NCBI GenBank assembly: GCA_018711275.1
Contig: DVIN01000043.1
Span: 28,495-92,494, forward strand
Direction: 5' to 3'
DNA length: 64,000 nt
From: Candidatus Pullilachnospira intestinigallinarum
GTDB taxonomy: Bacteria > Bacillota > Clostridia > Lachnospirales > Lachnospiraceae
Position numbers and translations under genes: made by a program. The notes beneath the pieces are model-generated. The model was not told where the DNA came from. It was given only the letters and a program-made list of their open reading frames with translations, and searched no databases. This document shows positions 25,003-33,140 of this stretch, one piece after another. Each line of letters starts with the position of its first letter. The stretch's first letter is position 1.

Positions 25003-25811
25003 GAAAATATGGGAAAAGAACGGTCTGGCTGCTGGCGGCGGTGGTGCTGACGGCGCTGACTTTGCGGCCTGTCCCGATTCGGGCGGCTGTAAGTCGGGTG
25101 GAGGATCAGGCAGATCTTCTGACCGCGGAGGAAGAATCTGCCCTGACCCGGCAGATAGATCAGATGGAGGAAGCGTGGAAACAGGCTTTCGTGATTGTCA
25201 CTACCCAGGATGCGCAGGGAAAGGATTCGGAGGCTTACGCCGATGATTTTTACGATTCTCATGGTTACGGGGAAAACGGGGTACTGTATCTGATTGACCT
25301 GGATAACGGGCAGATCTGGATTTCCACGGCGGGAGCCATGATCCGTTTCCTGACGGATGCAAGAATTGAAAAGGTCCTGGATGCGGGTTACGAAGAACTG
25401 CGGGCCGGACAGTATGCGCTGGGACTGGAGCGGATGCTGGACGCCACCGAAGAGTTTCTGGAGGAAGGAATCCCCGCAGAAAACTATCGTTTCGATCCGG
25501 AAACGGGAAATGTGGAGCGATATCGTTCTTTGAAAATGGCGGAGATCCTCATTGCGGCAGCGGCAGGGCTGGCGGCGGGAGGGATTCTGTTTTTTTCCGT
25601 GCGTTCCCGCTACCGCAGAAAATCAGGATCTGTGCCGTATCCCTTCCGAAGTCAGGGTACCCTCACGCTGACCCGGCAGGAGGACCATTTTGTCAATCAG
25701 GTGGTTACCCGCAGACACATTCCAAAATCCCCGCCGTCTTCCGGAGGGGGAAGCAGCGTGCACAGATCCTCCGGCGGCGTGCGTCACGGCGGAGGAGGAC
25801 GCAGTCTGTGA
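24999..25811 (+). CDS. TPM-domain membrane protein (YdjH-like)
   Basis: 270 residues. Signal/anchor helix at 9-29, then an extracytoplasmic TPM domain (about 34-160: VEDQADLLTAEEESALT, AFVIVTTQDAQGKDSEAYADDF, GVLYLIDLDNGQIWISTAGAM). A second membrane helix lies near 185-205. The cytoplasmic tail ends in a Ser/Gly-rich SGGVRHGGGGRSL. The same order (TPM, helix, GGG tail) is seen in YdjH. Its ATG overlaps the upstream TGA (ATGA). With the two preceding genes it likely forms one membrane complex; no pspA is in the window. Confidence 0.83.
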   Translation: MRKYGKRTVWLLAAVVLTALTLRPVPIRAAVSRVEDQADLLTAEEESALTRQIDQMEEAWKQAFVIVTTQDAQGKDSEAYADDFYDSHGYGENGVLYLIDLDNGQIWISTAGAMIRFLTDARIEKVLDAGYEELRAGQYALGLERMLDATEEFLEEGIPAENYRFDPETGNVERYRSLKMAEILIAAAAGLAAGGILFFSVRSRYRRKSGSVPYPFRSQGTLTLTRQEDHFVNQVVTRRHIPKSPPSSGGGSSVHRSSGGVRHGGGGRSL

Positions 25812-26144
25812 TAAAAGCAACCGCTTTCCACCGGCCCGCGAGGGCGCTGTGTGCCGGTGGCGCACGTTTAACGCAGGCCGAAACACAGTTGCGGATCACG
25901 CTGCTTTTGCAGCGGAATCCTGAGGACTGCAGGCGCCAGGTTGCGGAAAACGCAGTCTGTGTGCATGCTTGGGTAACAGTGAGGCCGGAAGGCTGAACTG
26001 ATACGATAAAAGACTTGCAGGAATCAGAATTCTGTGATAATATCTTTTGGGTGATTACAAATGTTTTTCTGACGCGAACATAAGAGGAGAGGGCATCCGG
26101 TAAAAAGCGGACGGCCGCTCTGTTCAATCAGGAGGAAATGAAAG
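25812..26144 (+). promoter_or_regulatory. Intergenic region with promoter for the ACT gene / hom
   Basis: No gene is seen. A good promoter lies at 26015-26043: TTGCAG, 17-nt spacer, TAATAT. A small CGCTGC-TTTT-GCAGCG hairpin sits near 25899-25914 without a U-run. No T-box or riboswitch signature was found. Confidence 0.65.
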
Positions 26145-26576
26145 ATGCAGTATTATGTGCTGAGAGAAAAGGCGGTTCCTGAAGTGCTCCTGCGGGTGGT
26201 GGAAGCCAAACGTATCCTGGATGCGGAAAAGTCTGTGACGGTTCAGGAAGCCACGGAGCGGGCCGGCATCAGCCGCAGCTCTTTCTATAAATATAAGGAG
26301 GATATTTTCCCCTTCCGGGACCAGGCAAGAGGCCGGGCACTGACCTTTGTGATCCAGATGGATGATACGCCGGGGATCCTTTCGGGGATTCTGGGCTGTG
26401 TGGCCAGATTCGGAGGAAATATCCTGACGATTCACCAGAGTATCCCCATCAACGGCATCGCGACGCTGACGCTCACTGTGGAGACTCCGGCCGGAGCGGC
26501 GGATCCCGAGGTGATGGTGGAGGAAGTGGAGCGTCAGAGCGGCGTCCACTATTTAAAAATACTTGGAAGAGAGTAA
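26145..26576 (+). CDS. UPF0735 ACT-domain protein (PheB-like)
   Basis: 143 residues. An N-terminal helix-turn-helix-like stretch (SVTVQEATERAGISRSSFYK, residues about 30-50) is followed by a C-terminal ACT domain (about 68-143: LTFVIQMDDTPGILSGIL, GGNILTIHQSIPINGIATLT). Members lie next to homoserine dehydrogenase in Firmicutes and are assumed to sense an amino acid; the name PheB is historical. ATG 26145 follows AGGAGGAAATGAAAG. hom follows in the same direction after a repeated leader. Confidence 0.88.
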   Translation: MQYYVLREKAVPEVLLRVVEAKRILDAEKSVTVQEATERAGISRSSFYKYKEDIFPFRDQARGRALTFVIQMDDTPGILSGILGCVARFGGNILTIHQSIPINGIATLTLTVETPAGAADPEVMVEEVERQSGVHYLKILGRE

Positions 26577-26664
26577 GGGATCCTTTTATGGCCATGCGGC
26601 CGGAAAGAGAGGAAACCCCCTGCGGGGATCCCTTTATGGCCATACGGCCGGAAAGAGAGGAAAC
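26577..26664 (+). repeat. Direct repeat, two 40-bp copies before hom
   Basis: Copy 1 is 26577-26616 and copy 2 is 26625-26664, 38 of 40 bases identical, separated by 8 bases (period 48 bp, a multiple of 3). Each copy contains ATGGCCAT and the ribosome-site-like GGAAAGAGAGG. The hom frame is open through both copies, so two extra in-frame ATGs (26588, 26636) precede the true start. Confidence 0.92.
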
Positions 26665-26665
26665 G

Positions 26666-27883
26666 ATGATTCAGATAGCGATTTTAGGGTATGGCACGGT
26701 GGGATCCGGTGTGGCAGAGGTGCTGAACCGGAACCGGGATGTCATTGACAGAAGAGCCGGGGAGGAGATCCGGATAAAGTATGTGCTGGATCTCAGGGAT
26801 TTCCCCGGAGATCCGATTCAGGAAAAGATTGTACATGATTATGAAGTGATTGTAAATGATCCCGAGATCCGGGTGGTGGTGGAGGTTATGGGAGGCGTAA
26901 ATCCCGCCTATGACTTTGTAAAGCGGGCCCTTCTGGCCGGAAAATCGGTCTGCACCTCCAACAAGGAACTGGTGGCGCAGCACGGCGTGGAACTGCTGGA
27001 TATCGCCATGAAGCAGAAGGTGAATTTCCTGTTTGAAGCCAGCTGCGGCGGCGGGATTCCCATTATCCGTCCCATGGTGACGTCCCTGAGCGGTGATGTC
27101 ATTGACGAGATCAGCGGTATTTTGAATGGTACCACCAACTACATTCTCAGTGAGATGGCGGCGGAGGGCGCCGAATTTGACGTGGTGCTGAAGGAGGCCC
27201 AGGAGCATGGCTATGCGGAGCGCAATCCGGCTGCGGATGTGGAGGGCTATGACGCCTGCCGCAAGATCGCGATTCTGTCTTCGCTGGCTTACGGAAAGAA
27301 CGTGGATTTCCAGGATATCCATACGGAAGGAATTACAAAGATCAGTTCTGCGGATATCAAATATGCCAATGCCTGGGGCGCCAGCATCAAACTTCTGGCC
27401 ACCAGCCGTATGGTGGACGGCCGGGCGTACGCCATGGTTTCCCCCATCATGCTCAATGCCAACGATCCGCTGTACAGCGTCAATGGTGTGTTCAATGCTA
27501 TTTTTGTGCATGCGGACATGCTGGGCGATGCCATGTTCTACGGCAGGGGCGCAGGAAAGCTTCCCACAGCCACGGCAGTGGTCGGCGATGTGGTGGAGGC
27601 GGTGCGTCATCCCCATGACGGCGATATGATGGGATGGAGCAGCGAAAAGCTGGAACTGGCGGATTACAGAGAACTGGAATTCCGGTTCTTTGTGCGGATG
27701 AAAGGAAGCTTTACGGAGAGCCTGGATAAAGTAGAGGAAGTATTTGGAAATATCGACGCCAAGGTGCTGGCACAGGTCAGCGGCGAGTTCGGATTTATTA
27801 CGGAAAAAATGACAGAGGCACAGTACCTGGAAAAGGCGGCGCACTTTGACAATATTCTGGGAATGATCCGGGTAAGATTCTGA
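26666..27883 (+). CDS. hom: Homoserine dehydrogenase
   Basis: 405 residues. Reduces aspartate semialdehyde to homoserine for threonine and methionine. N-terminal Rossmann motif ILGYGTVGSGVAEV, then KSVCTSNKELVAQHG, the signature GGGIPIIRPMVTSLSGD and GILNGTTNYILSEM, NPAADVEGYDAC, and a C-terminal ACT domain (about 325-405, RFFVRMKGSFTESLDKVEEVF). ATG 26666 with AGAGAGG is the natural start; upstream in-frame ATGs fall in the duplicated leader and would add repeated peptide. Operon with the ACT-domain gene. Confidence 0.96.
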   Translation: MIQIAILGYGTVGSGVAEVLNRNRDVIDRRAGEEIRIKYVLDLRDFPGDPIQEKIVHDYEVIVNDPEIRVVVEVMGGVNPAYDFVKRALLAGKSVCTSNKELVAQHGVELLDIAMKQKVNFLFEASCGGGIPIIRPMVTSLSGDVIDEISGILNGTTNYILSEMAAEGAEFDVVLKEAQEHGYAERNPAADVEGYDACRKIAILSSLAYGKNVDFQDIHTEGITKISSADIKYANAWGASIKLLATSRMVDGRAYAMVSPIMLNANDPLYSVNGVFNAIFVHADMLGDAMFYGRGAGKLPTATAVVGDVVEAVRHPHDGDMMGWSSEKLELADYRELEFRFFVRMKGSFTESLDKVEEVFGNIDAKVLAQVSGEFGFITEKMTEAQYLEKAAHFDNILGMIRVRF

Positions 27884-27893
27884 GACAAGCGGT

Positions 27894-27948
27894 AACCCCG
27901 CAGTCTGCTGCAGGATGGAAATGCCTGGAACAGACTGCGGGGTTTTTT
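27894..27948 (+). terminator. Terminator after hom
   Basis: AACCCCGCAGTCTG (27894-27907) pairs with CAGACTGCGGGGTT (27931-27944), followed by TTTT. Confidence 0.92.
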
Positions 27949-27992
27949 CGGAAATTCTGTAGGAAGAAAGCTTCAGAGAGGAGAATAGAAAA

Positions 27993-29192
27993 ATGAAGTA
28001 TGTGGTGGTTTTGGGAGACGGTATGGCAGACGAACCATTAGATGAGCTGGGAGGGAAAACGCCGCTGGCTTACGCCCGGACTCCCTGCATGGATGCGTTG
28101 GCGGCAGTGTCGGAGATTGGTATGGCTCATACCATTCCGGAAGGCATGAGTCCCGGCAGCGATACGGCAAATCTGGCGGTGATGGGATATGATCCCAGGC
28201 AGTATTATACGGGGCGCTCCCCGCTGGAGGCACTGAGTATCGGTGTAGATATGAAAGCTACCGATGTGGCGATCCGCTGTAATCTGGTAACGCTTTCCGG
28301 GGAGGATGGACCTTATGAGACGCGGACCATGGTGGATCACAGCTCCGGGGAAATCAGCACGGAGGACGCAGCCATTTTGCTGGATGCGGTGAAAAAGGAG
28401 ATGGAGTCAGAGGGCTATCGGTTCTATGTGGGAACCAGCTACCGTCACTGCCTGATCTGGTCCGATGGACAGGTGGTACCGCTGACGCCGCCCCACGATA
28501 TTCTGGAGCGGAAAATCGGAGCTTACCTCCCCTCCGATCCGACCCTCCGGCGGATGCAGGAGAGGAGTTATGAAATTCTGTCTTCTCATCCACTGAACCT
28601 TAAGCGAATAGCCAGAGGAGAAAATCCCGCCAACAGTCTCTGGTTCTGGGGGGCTGGAACCCGTCCCTCCCTGGATTCCTTTGAAGGAAAATACGGGAAG
28701 AAGGGTGTGATGATTTCCGCGGTGGATCTGTTAAAGGGCATCGCTGTAGGCGCGGGGCTGACAAATGTCACTGTGAAAGGGGCAAACGGCGGATTACACA
28801 CGAATTATGAAGGAAAAGCGCAGGCGGCGGTTGACGCGCTGACCGAAAAAGGGTATGATTTTGCATATATCCACGTGGAAGCGCCGGATGAGATGGGACA
28901 TCAGGGCAGCGCCGAAAGAAAGATTCAGGCGATTCAGTATCTGGACGCCCGGGTGATCCGGCCGGTTATGGAAGGGCTTAAGCAGGCCGGGGAGGATTTC
29001 CGTATGCTGATTATGCCGGATCATCCCACCCCTGTCCGTCTGAGAACCCATACTGCGGACCCGGTTCCCTATCTGCTGTATGACAGCACGAAAGAGGAAG
29101 CGCATACGTGGACGTACTGTGAGGCAGAGGCGGCAGAAAGCGGTCGTGTATTTGCACGGGGCTATGAGTTGATGGCGTATCTGCTCAGGTAA
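27993..29192 (+). CDS. ApgM-like protein, proposed homoserine kinase
   Basis: 399 residues of the alkaline-phosphatase superfamily, cofactor-independent phosphoglycerate-mutase type. Motifs: VVVLGDGMADEPLDEL, SPGSDTANLAVMGYDP with the catalytic Ser, YTGRSPLEA, AVDLLKGIAVGAGL, HVEAPDEMGHQGS and MPDHPTPVRLRTHT. In Clostridia lacking ThrB this subfamily is proposed to be the homoserine kinase, which fits its place between hom and lysC. ATG 27993 follows AGAGAGGAG. It could still act as a phosphoglycerate mutase, but the context argues against that. Confidence 0.85.
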   Translation: MKYVVVLGDGMADEPLDELGGKTPLAYARTPCMDALAAVSEIGMAHTIPEGMSPGSDTANLAVMGYDPRQYYTGRSPLEALSIGVDMKATDVAIRCNLVTLSGEDGPYETRTMVDHSSGEISTEDAAILLDAVKKEMESEGYRFYVGTSYRHCLIWSDGQVVPLTPPHDILERKIGAYLPSDPTLRRMQERSYEILSSHPLNLKRIARGENPANSLWFWGAGTRPSLDSFEGKYGKKGVMISAVDLLKGIAVGAGLTNVTVKGANGGLHTNYEGKAQAAVDALTEKGYDFAYIHVEAPDEMGHQGSAERKIQAIQYLDARVIRPVMEGLKQAGEDFRMLIMPDHPTPVRLRTHTADPVPYLLYDSTKEEAHTWTYCEAEAAESGRVFARGYELMAYLLR

Positions 29193-29258
29193 AAGCGGCG
29201 GAAGCGGGAGAGAGTTTGTGCATGTACTGCGGACGCCGGATACAGGCAGGAGGAAGCT

Positions 29259-30470
29259 ATGTTAATCGTAAAAAAATTTGGCGGCACCTCAGTGGCCAAT
29301 AAAGAGAGAATCTACAATGTGGCCAGACGCTGCATCAGCGACTATGAAAAGGGAAACGATGTGGTGGTGGTTCTCTCGGCCATGGGAAAGTACACGGACG
29401 AGCTGATTGAAAAAGCCAGGGATATCAATCCCAATCCGCCCAAGAGAGAGATGGATATGCTGCTGACCATCGGGGAGCAGATGTCGGTATCTCTGATGGC
29501 CATGGCCATGGCAGAGATGGGCGTGCGGGCCATTTCCCTGAATGCGTTTCAGGTGGGCATGCATACCACCAGCGCCCATGGAAATGCCCGGCTGAAGAAG
29601 ATCGATACGGAGAGGATACGCAGAGAGCTGGATGACCGGAAGATTGTGATTATCACCGGTTTCCAGGGCGTCAACAAATATGACGACTATACTACGCTGG
29701 GGCGGGGCGGATCAGATACCACCGCAGTGGCGCTGGCAGCAGTGCTTCACGCGGACGCCTGCGAGATTTTCACCGATGTGGACGGAGTCTACACGGCGGA
29801 TCCCAGACTGGTTCCCACAGCGAAAAAACTGAAGGCCATCACCTATGATGAGATGCTGGATCTGGCGGCGCTGGGCGCCGGCGTGCTGCATAACCGGTCG
29901 GTGGAGATGGCAAAGAAATACGGCGTACAGCTGGTGGTGCGCTCCAGTCTCAATGAATCGGAGGGCACAGTAGTAAAGGAGGTAGTGAAAAAGGTGGAAA
30001 GAATGCTGATCAGCGGAGTGGCTCTGGATGAAAATGCGGACCGGATCTCCGTCATCGGAATCAAGGACCAGCCGGGAAGCGCGTTCAAGCTGTTCCATAC
30101 GCTGGCGAAGAGAAATATCAACGTGGATATTATCATCCAGTCCGTGGGAAGAGAAGGAACGAAAGATATCTCCTTTACAGTGGCTCATGAGAATCTGAAG
30201 GAGGCCATCGAGCTTCTGGAAGAGTACCAGGAAGTGCTGGGCTTTGAGCGGGTGGAATATAACTGCGATGTGGCGAAGCTGTCCATCGTGGGCGCCGGTA
30301 TGATGTCCAATCCCGGAGTGGCCGCCAAGATGTTTGAATGTCTCTACGAGCAGAATGTGAACATCAACATGATCGCCACCTCTGAGATCCGGATCACGGT
30401 GCTGGTGAATAAGAAGGATGCCGTACCGGCGATGAACGCGGTGCATGACGCGTTTGGACTGGACGACTGA
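29259..30470 (+). CDS. lysC: Aspartate kinase
   Basis: 403 residues. Phosphorylates aspartate, the first step of the aspartate family. The kinase domain opens LIVKKFGGTSVANKERI and has ITGFQGVNKYDDYTTLGRGG and EIFTDVDGVYTADPRLV. Two C-terminal ACT domains (about 265-403, ISVIGIKDQPGSAFKLFHTL; LSIVGAGMMSNPGVAAKMFE) are the feedback-inhibition sites. ATG 29259 follows AGGAGGAAGCT. It is 66 nt after the kinase-like gene, likely one transcript. No lysine riboswitch precedes it, unlike dapA. Confidence 0.96.
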   Translation: MLIVKKFGGTSVANKERIYNVARRCISDYEKGNDVVVVLSAMGKYTDELIEKARDINPNPPKREMDMLLTIGEQMSVSLMAMAMAEMGVRAISLNAFQVGMHTTSAHGNARLKKIDTERIRRELDDRKIVIITGFQGVNKYDDYTTLGRGGSDTTAVALAAVLHADACEIFTDVDGVYTADPRLVPTAKKLKAITYDEMLDLAALGAGVLHNRSVEMAKKYGVQLVVRSSLNESEGTVVKEVVKKVERMLISGVALDENADRISVIGIKDQPGSAFKLFHTLAKRNINVDIIIQSVGREGTKDISFTVAHENLKEAIELLEEYQEVLGFERVEYNCDVAKLSIVGAGMMSNPGVAAKMFECLYEQNVNINMIATSEIRITVLVNKKDAVPAMNAVHDAFGLDD

Positions 30471-30520
30471 TGATTCATGACTATGGACAGTTCGCGCCGT
30501 GTGCATATGTTACTGAATGA

Positions 30521-30568
30521 AAAATCCGCTGCAGGGAAAAGAAAATCCTTTTCCTGCAGCGGATTTTT
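30521..30568. terminator. Bidirectional terminator between convergent genes
   Basis: AAAATCCGCTGCAGG pairs with CCTGCAGCGGATTTT, flanked by A-run and T-run. It serves lysC (+) and the DUF975 gene (-). Confidence 0.9.
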
Positions 30569-30594
30569 GTGCAATAGGCCCGGAGCGGAGACCG

Positions 30595-31395
30595 TCAACC
30601 GGCATAATAATTGTCCGGATCTTCCTGAGGAGTGGATGCGGGCGCATCCAGTTCTCCGTCCAGTTCCCGGTAGAAGAAGGTCTGTGTCATCCGCATATAC
30701 GGCGTGATCCACAGCATGGCAATACCGCAGCTTAAGAGGGAAAGCAGGGACAGTCCCAGGAAAGAAAGATCAATATAGAACAGCCGGCCTTTATGACCTT
30801 TCATCATTTTCCAGCTTTCCTTTGCAGCCTGGATAGGGCCCAGATCATCATAATCGGTCAGGAGAAACATTGCCTGGGAGAAGCCCAGGGTAAGTACCAC
30901 GACAGCCACCAGCCCCGCTACCAACAGCAGAGGACCGGCGATCAGAAGTCCGAAGGACTCCAGCAGGATGGCCAGAATGATAACCACATAACCGGGAAGC
31001 ATGCAGGCCGCATAGAGGAGTCCAAGGGCCAGAGACAGCAAAATCACCCGATCCGGATGGTGGCGAAAGCCATAAAACAGGTCAGAGAACATCACCTGAT
31101 ATCCCCGGCTGCCATCCAGATACATTTTCAGAAATCCGATGGTGAAGATGGAGAGAATCAGTGATATAATAAACTCTACCACATAGAAAAGAATCATGGA
31201 ACTTACAGGCAGCGAAACATTATCGTACCCCAGCATCATATTGGAAATGGAAAATGTGGGAAAGATCATGGTAATGATCCACGATGCGGCGCCGCTGATC
31301 AGATTGTATACCAGTGCGGCGCCGATATAGAGTCCGTATTTTCCACTAAGCTGAGTTCTGGCCAGAGCCTTCAATTCAGCAGAAGATCGTTTCAT
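30595..31395 (-). CDS. DUF975 membrane protein
   Basis: 266 residues with about five or six membrane helices. It begins MKRSSAELKALARTQLSGKYG, the typical DUF975 cytoplasmic start, then alternates hydrophobic segments with the loops FRHHPDRVIL and QAAKESWKMMKGHKGRLFYID. Function of the family is not established. ATG 31395-31393 has GGAGG nine bases upstream on the minus strand. Monocistronic and convergent with lysC. Confidence 0.82.
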   Translation of the reverse strand: MKRSSAELKALARTQLSGKYGLYIGAALVYNLISGAASWIITMIFPTFSISNMMLGYDNVSLPVSSMILFYVVEFIISLILSIFTIGFLKMYLDGSRGYQVMFSDLFYGFRHHPDRVILLSLALGLLYAACMLPGYVVIILAILLESFGLLIAGPLLLVAGLVAVVVLTLGFSQAMFLLTDYDDLGPIQAAKESWKMMKGHKGRLFYIDLSFLGLSLLSLLSCGIAMLWITPYMRMTQTFFYRELDGELDAPASTPQEDPDNYYAG

Positions 31396-31476
31396 AAATA
31401 GTACCTCCATCAGTAAGTGTAAGAAAGTCTGCTATCATCAGGAAACCTGAGAAAACCGTGAAAGGAGAAGAAGCAT

Positions 31477-31905
31477 ATGAATCAAACAGGAAAATCGTTC
31501 CGGGGATGCCAGATCGGCTGGAGTGCCGTTTTGCTGTGCATCCTTCTGTACCATTTGGCTGCGACAGCCGGCATTTACCCGGAAACGCTTGCGGCGGCAA
31601 TGCCGCCCTGTCTGATGCGGACTGTTCTGGGACTGTACTGTCCCGGCTGCGGGGGCACCCGGGCGGTGATCCTTCTTCTGAAAGGGCATCCGATCCTTTC
31701 TTTTCTCCATCATCCCGTGGTGCTTTATGCAGCTGTTCTGGGCGGGTGGTATCTGATTTCCAATACCATCGCCTGGATGTCCCATGGACGGCTGGCGAAA
31801 GGAAGCAGCTACCATCACTGGTACGGGATCGGCGCCGCCATTCTGGTGGCCGCGAACTGGGTGGTCCGTAATCTTTTGCTTCTCCTGTTCCATATCACGT
31901 TGTAA
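31477..31905 (+). CDS. DUF2752 membrane protein
   Basis: 142 residues, three membrane helices. The family signature YCPGCGGTRAVILLLKGHP (residues about 54-72) links helices 1 and 2, consistent with DUF2752. ATG 31477 follows GAAAGGAGAAG. It is convergent with the DUF4190 gene, ten bases away; these two families are frequent neighbours in Clostridia. Function unknown. Confidence 0.83.
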   Translation: MNQTGKSFRGCQIGWSAVLLCILLYHLAATAGIYPETLAAAMPPCLMRTVLGLYCPGCGGTRAVILLLKGHPILSFLHHPVVLYAAVLGGWYLISNTIAWMSHGRLAKGSSYHHWYGIGAAILVAANWVVRNLLLLLFHITL

Positions 31906-31915
31906 CGGATGATTT

Positions 31916-32968
31916 TCAGACCTTCGGGTTAGCAGTAAGGGCGGCAGCGAAATCTGCGGAAGCTGTCCCCAGAGGCTGTGTGCCCTCTGTGAACCCGGAA
32001 TCCCACATCACATCGTCACCGTAATGGCCAAAATAGTTGTCAAAGGAATGTCCATTGTGTCCATAATTCCCATAACTCCCGTAATCGTCAAAGTAATCGT
32101 CAAAATAATCCTCGTATCCCTCTGAGCCGTAGAACTGCGGATAATCTTCCAGATTCTGTATGGTATTGGATATAAAAGCAAAATTTCCAACAAAATATAC
32201 GATCAGGACAATGATTCCGATTACCGATCCCGCGATGGAAAGGCCCAGTCCGATGGAAGCCTGGGAATCCATCTTCTTTCCCGCCGTCCGGGACAGGATA
32301 GCAAACACAATACCCAGGGCGCCGAACACATAGGAAATCCCGCAGCATACCAGGAGAAGAGAAATGATTCCCATCACCAGGGAAGCCACGGAGAAACCGG
32401 AAGCGGTTCTGCGGGGTGTCTGGTAATTCTGACCTCCATAATAGTAATTTCCCTGAAAACCGGAACTCTGCCAGTTATTCTGTCCGGATCCTGCCGGTCC
32501 GCCGTAGCCTCCATACTGGGCGCTGCCGGAATTGCCGCCGGGATAAGGCCCGCTGCCGGAAGTACCGCCGGAATAAGAGCCGCTGTCGGGAGTACCGTCA
32601 GAATGAGAGGCGCTGCCGGAAGTACCGCCGGAGTAAGAGCCGCTGCCGGAAGCATCGCCGGAATACGGGTTGCTGTCGGAATTGCCGGAGTATGGATCGC
32701 CGACGGAATTGCCGGGGTATGGGGCATTGTCGGCAGTATCGGATCCGGATTCCGTGCGGGAACTGTCGGATGCGGGTTCGGCGCCGGGCCGTGCGGAAGC
32801 GCTGTCTGTCCCGGGGTCATTTTGTGCGGGAGCAGACGATGGAACGCCTGCTTCATTCTGCGCAGCCGAACCGGATGTATCGGAAGACGGCTCCCGGTCA
32901 GCGGAATCCTTACCATCCTGGGAAGCTCCGGTGTCCGGCCACCAGTTCTGTCTCTGATTGTCGTCCAT
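31916..32968 (-). CDS. DUF4190-like membrane protein with long low-complexity head
   Basis: 350 residues. The first 170 or so are Ser/Gly/Asp/Pro/Ala-rich with degenerate repeats such as YSGGTSGSGSYSGGTSGS, then a DUF4190-like core with two membrane helices (ASGFSVASLVMGIISLLLV and SIGLGLSIAGSVIGIIVLI). The tail holds repeated Tyr/Asp/Gly/His (DYFDDYFDDYGSYGNYGHN). The head is probably cytoplasmic and disordered. ATG 32968-32966 follows AAGGAGGAAG on the minus strand. Has its own promoter. Function unknown. Confidence 0.78.
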   Translation of the reverse strand: MDDNQRQNWWPDTGASQDGKDSADREPSSDTSGSAAQNEAGVPSSAPAQNDPGTDSASARPGAEPASDSSRTESGSDTADNAPYPGNSVGDPYSGNSDSNPYSGDASGSGSYSGGTSGSASHSDGTPDSGSYSGGTSGSGPYPGGNSGSAQYGGYGGPAGSGQNNWQSSGFQGNYYYGGQNYQTPRRTASGFSVASLVMGIISLLLVCCGISYVFGALGIVFAILSRTAGKKMDSQASIGLGLSIAGSVIGIIVLIVYFVGNFAFISNTIQNLEDYPQFYGSEGYEDYFDDYFDDYGSYGNYGHNGHSFDNYFGHYGDDVMWDSGFTEGTQPLGTASADFAAALTANPKV

Positions 32969-33010
32969 AAATCTTCCTCCTTATCATCTTTTTTTTGATT
33001 ATCTTTAGAC

Positions 33011-33040
33011 AGTATAGCACAGATAAATATGGCCGGGCAA
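33011..33040 (-). promoter_or_regulatory. Promoter of the DUF4190-like gene
   Basis: On the minus strand TTGCCC (33040-33035), 18-nt spacer, TATACT (33016-33011), about 43 nt before the start. Confidence 0.6.
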
Positions 33041-33140
33041 CAAGTATTGACAAAGGGAGAAGCTTTTTGTTAAGGTATAATAGCTGCAGAAGGGCTATGC
33101 TACCTGTGCAGCTGTAAGAACGGAAAAAGGAGACAACATC

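Noticed and set aside
32500..32730. Apparent tandem DNA repeats, considered as a CRISPR or VNTR
   Set aside because: They are degenerate codons of a Ser/Gly repeat in the DUF4190-like protein, with no constant repeat/spacer structure.
33047..33081. TTGACA ... TATAAT before tex
   Set aside because: The two boxes are individually perfect but 23 nt apart, too far for a standard sigma-A promoter.
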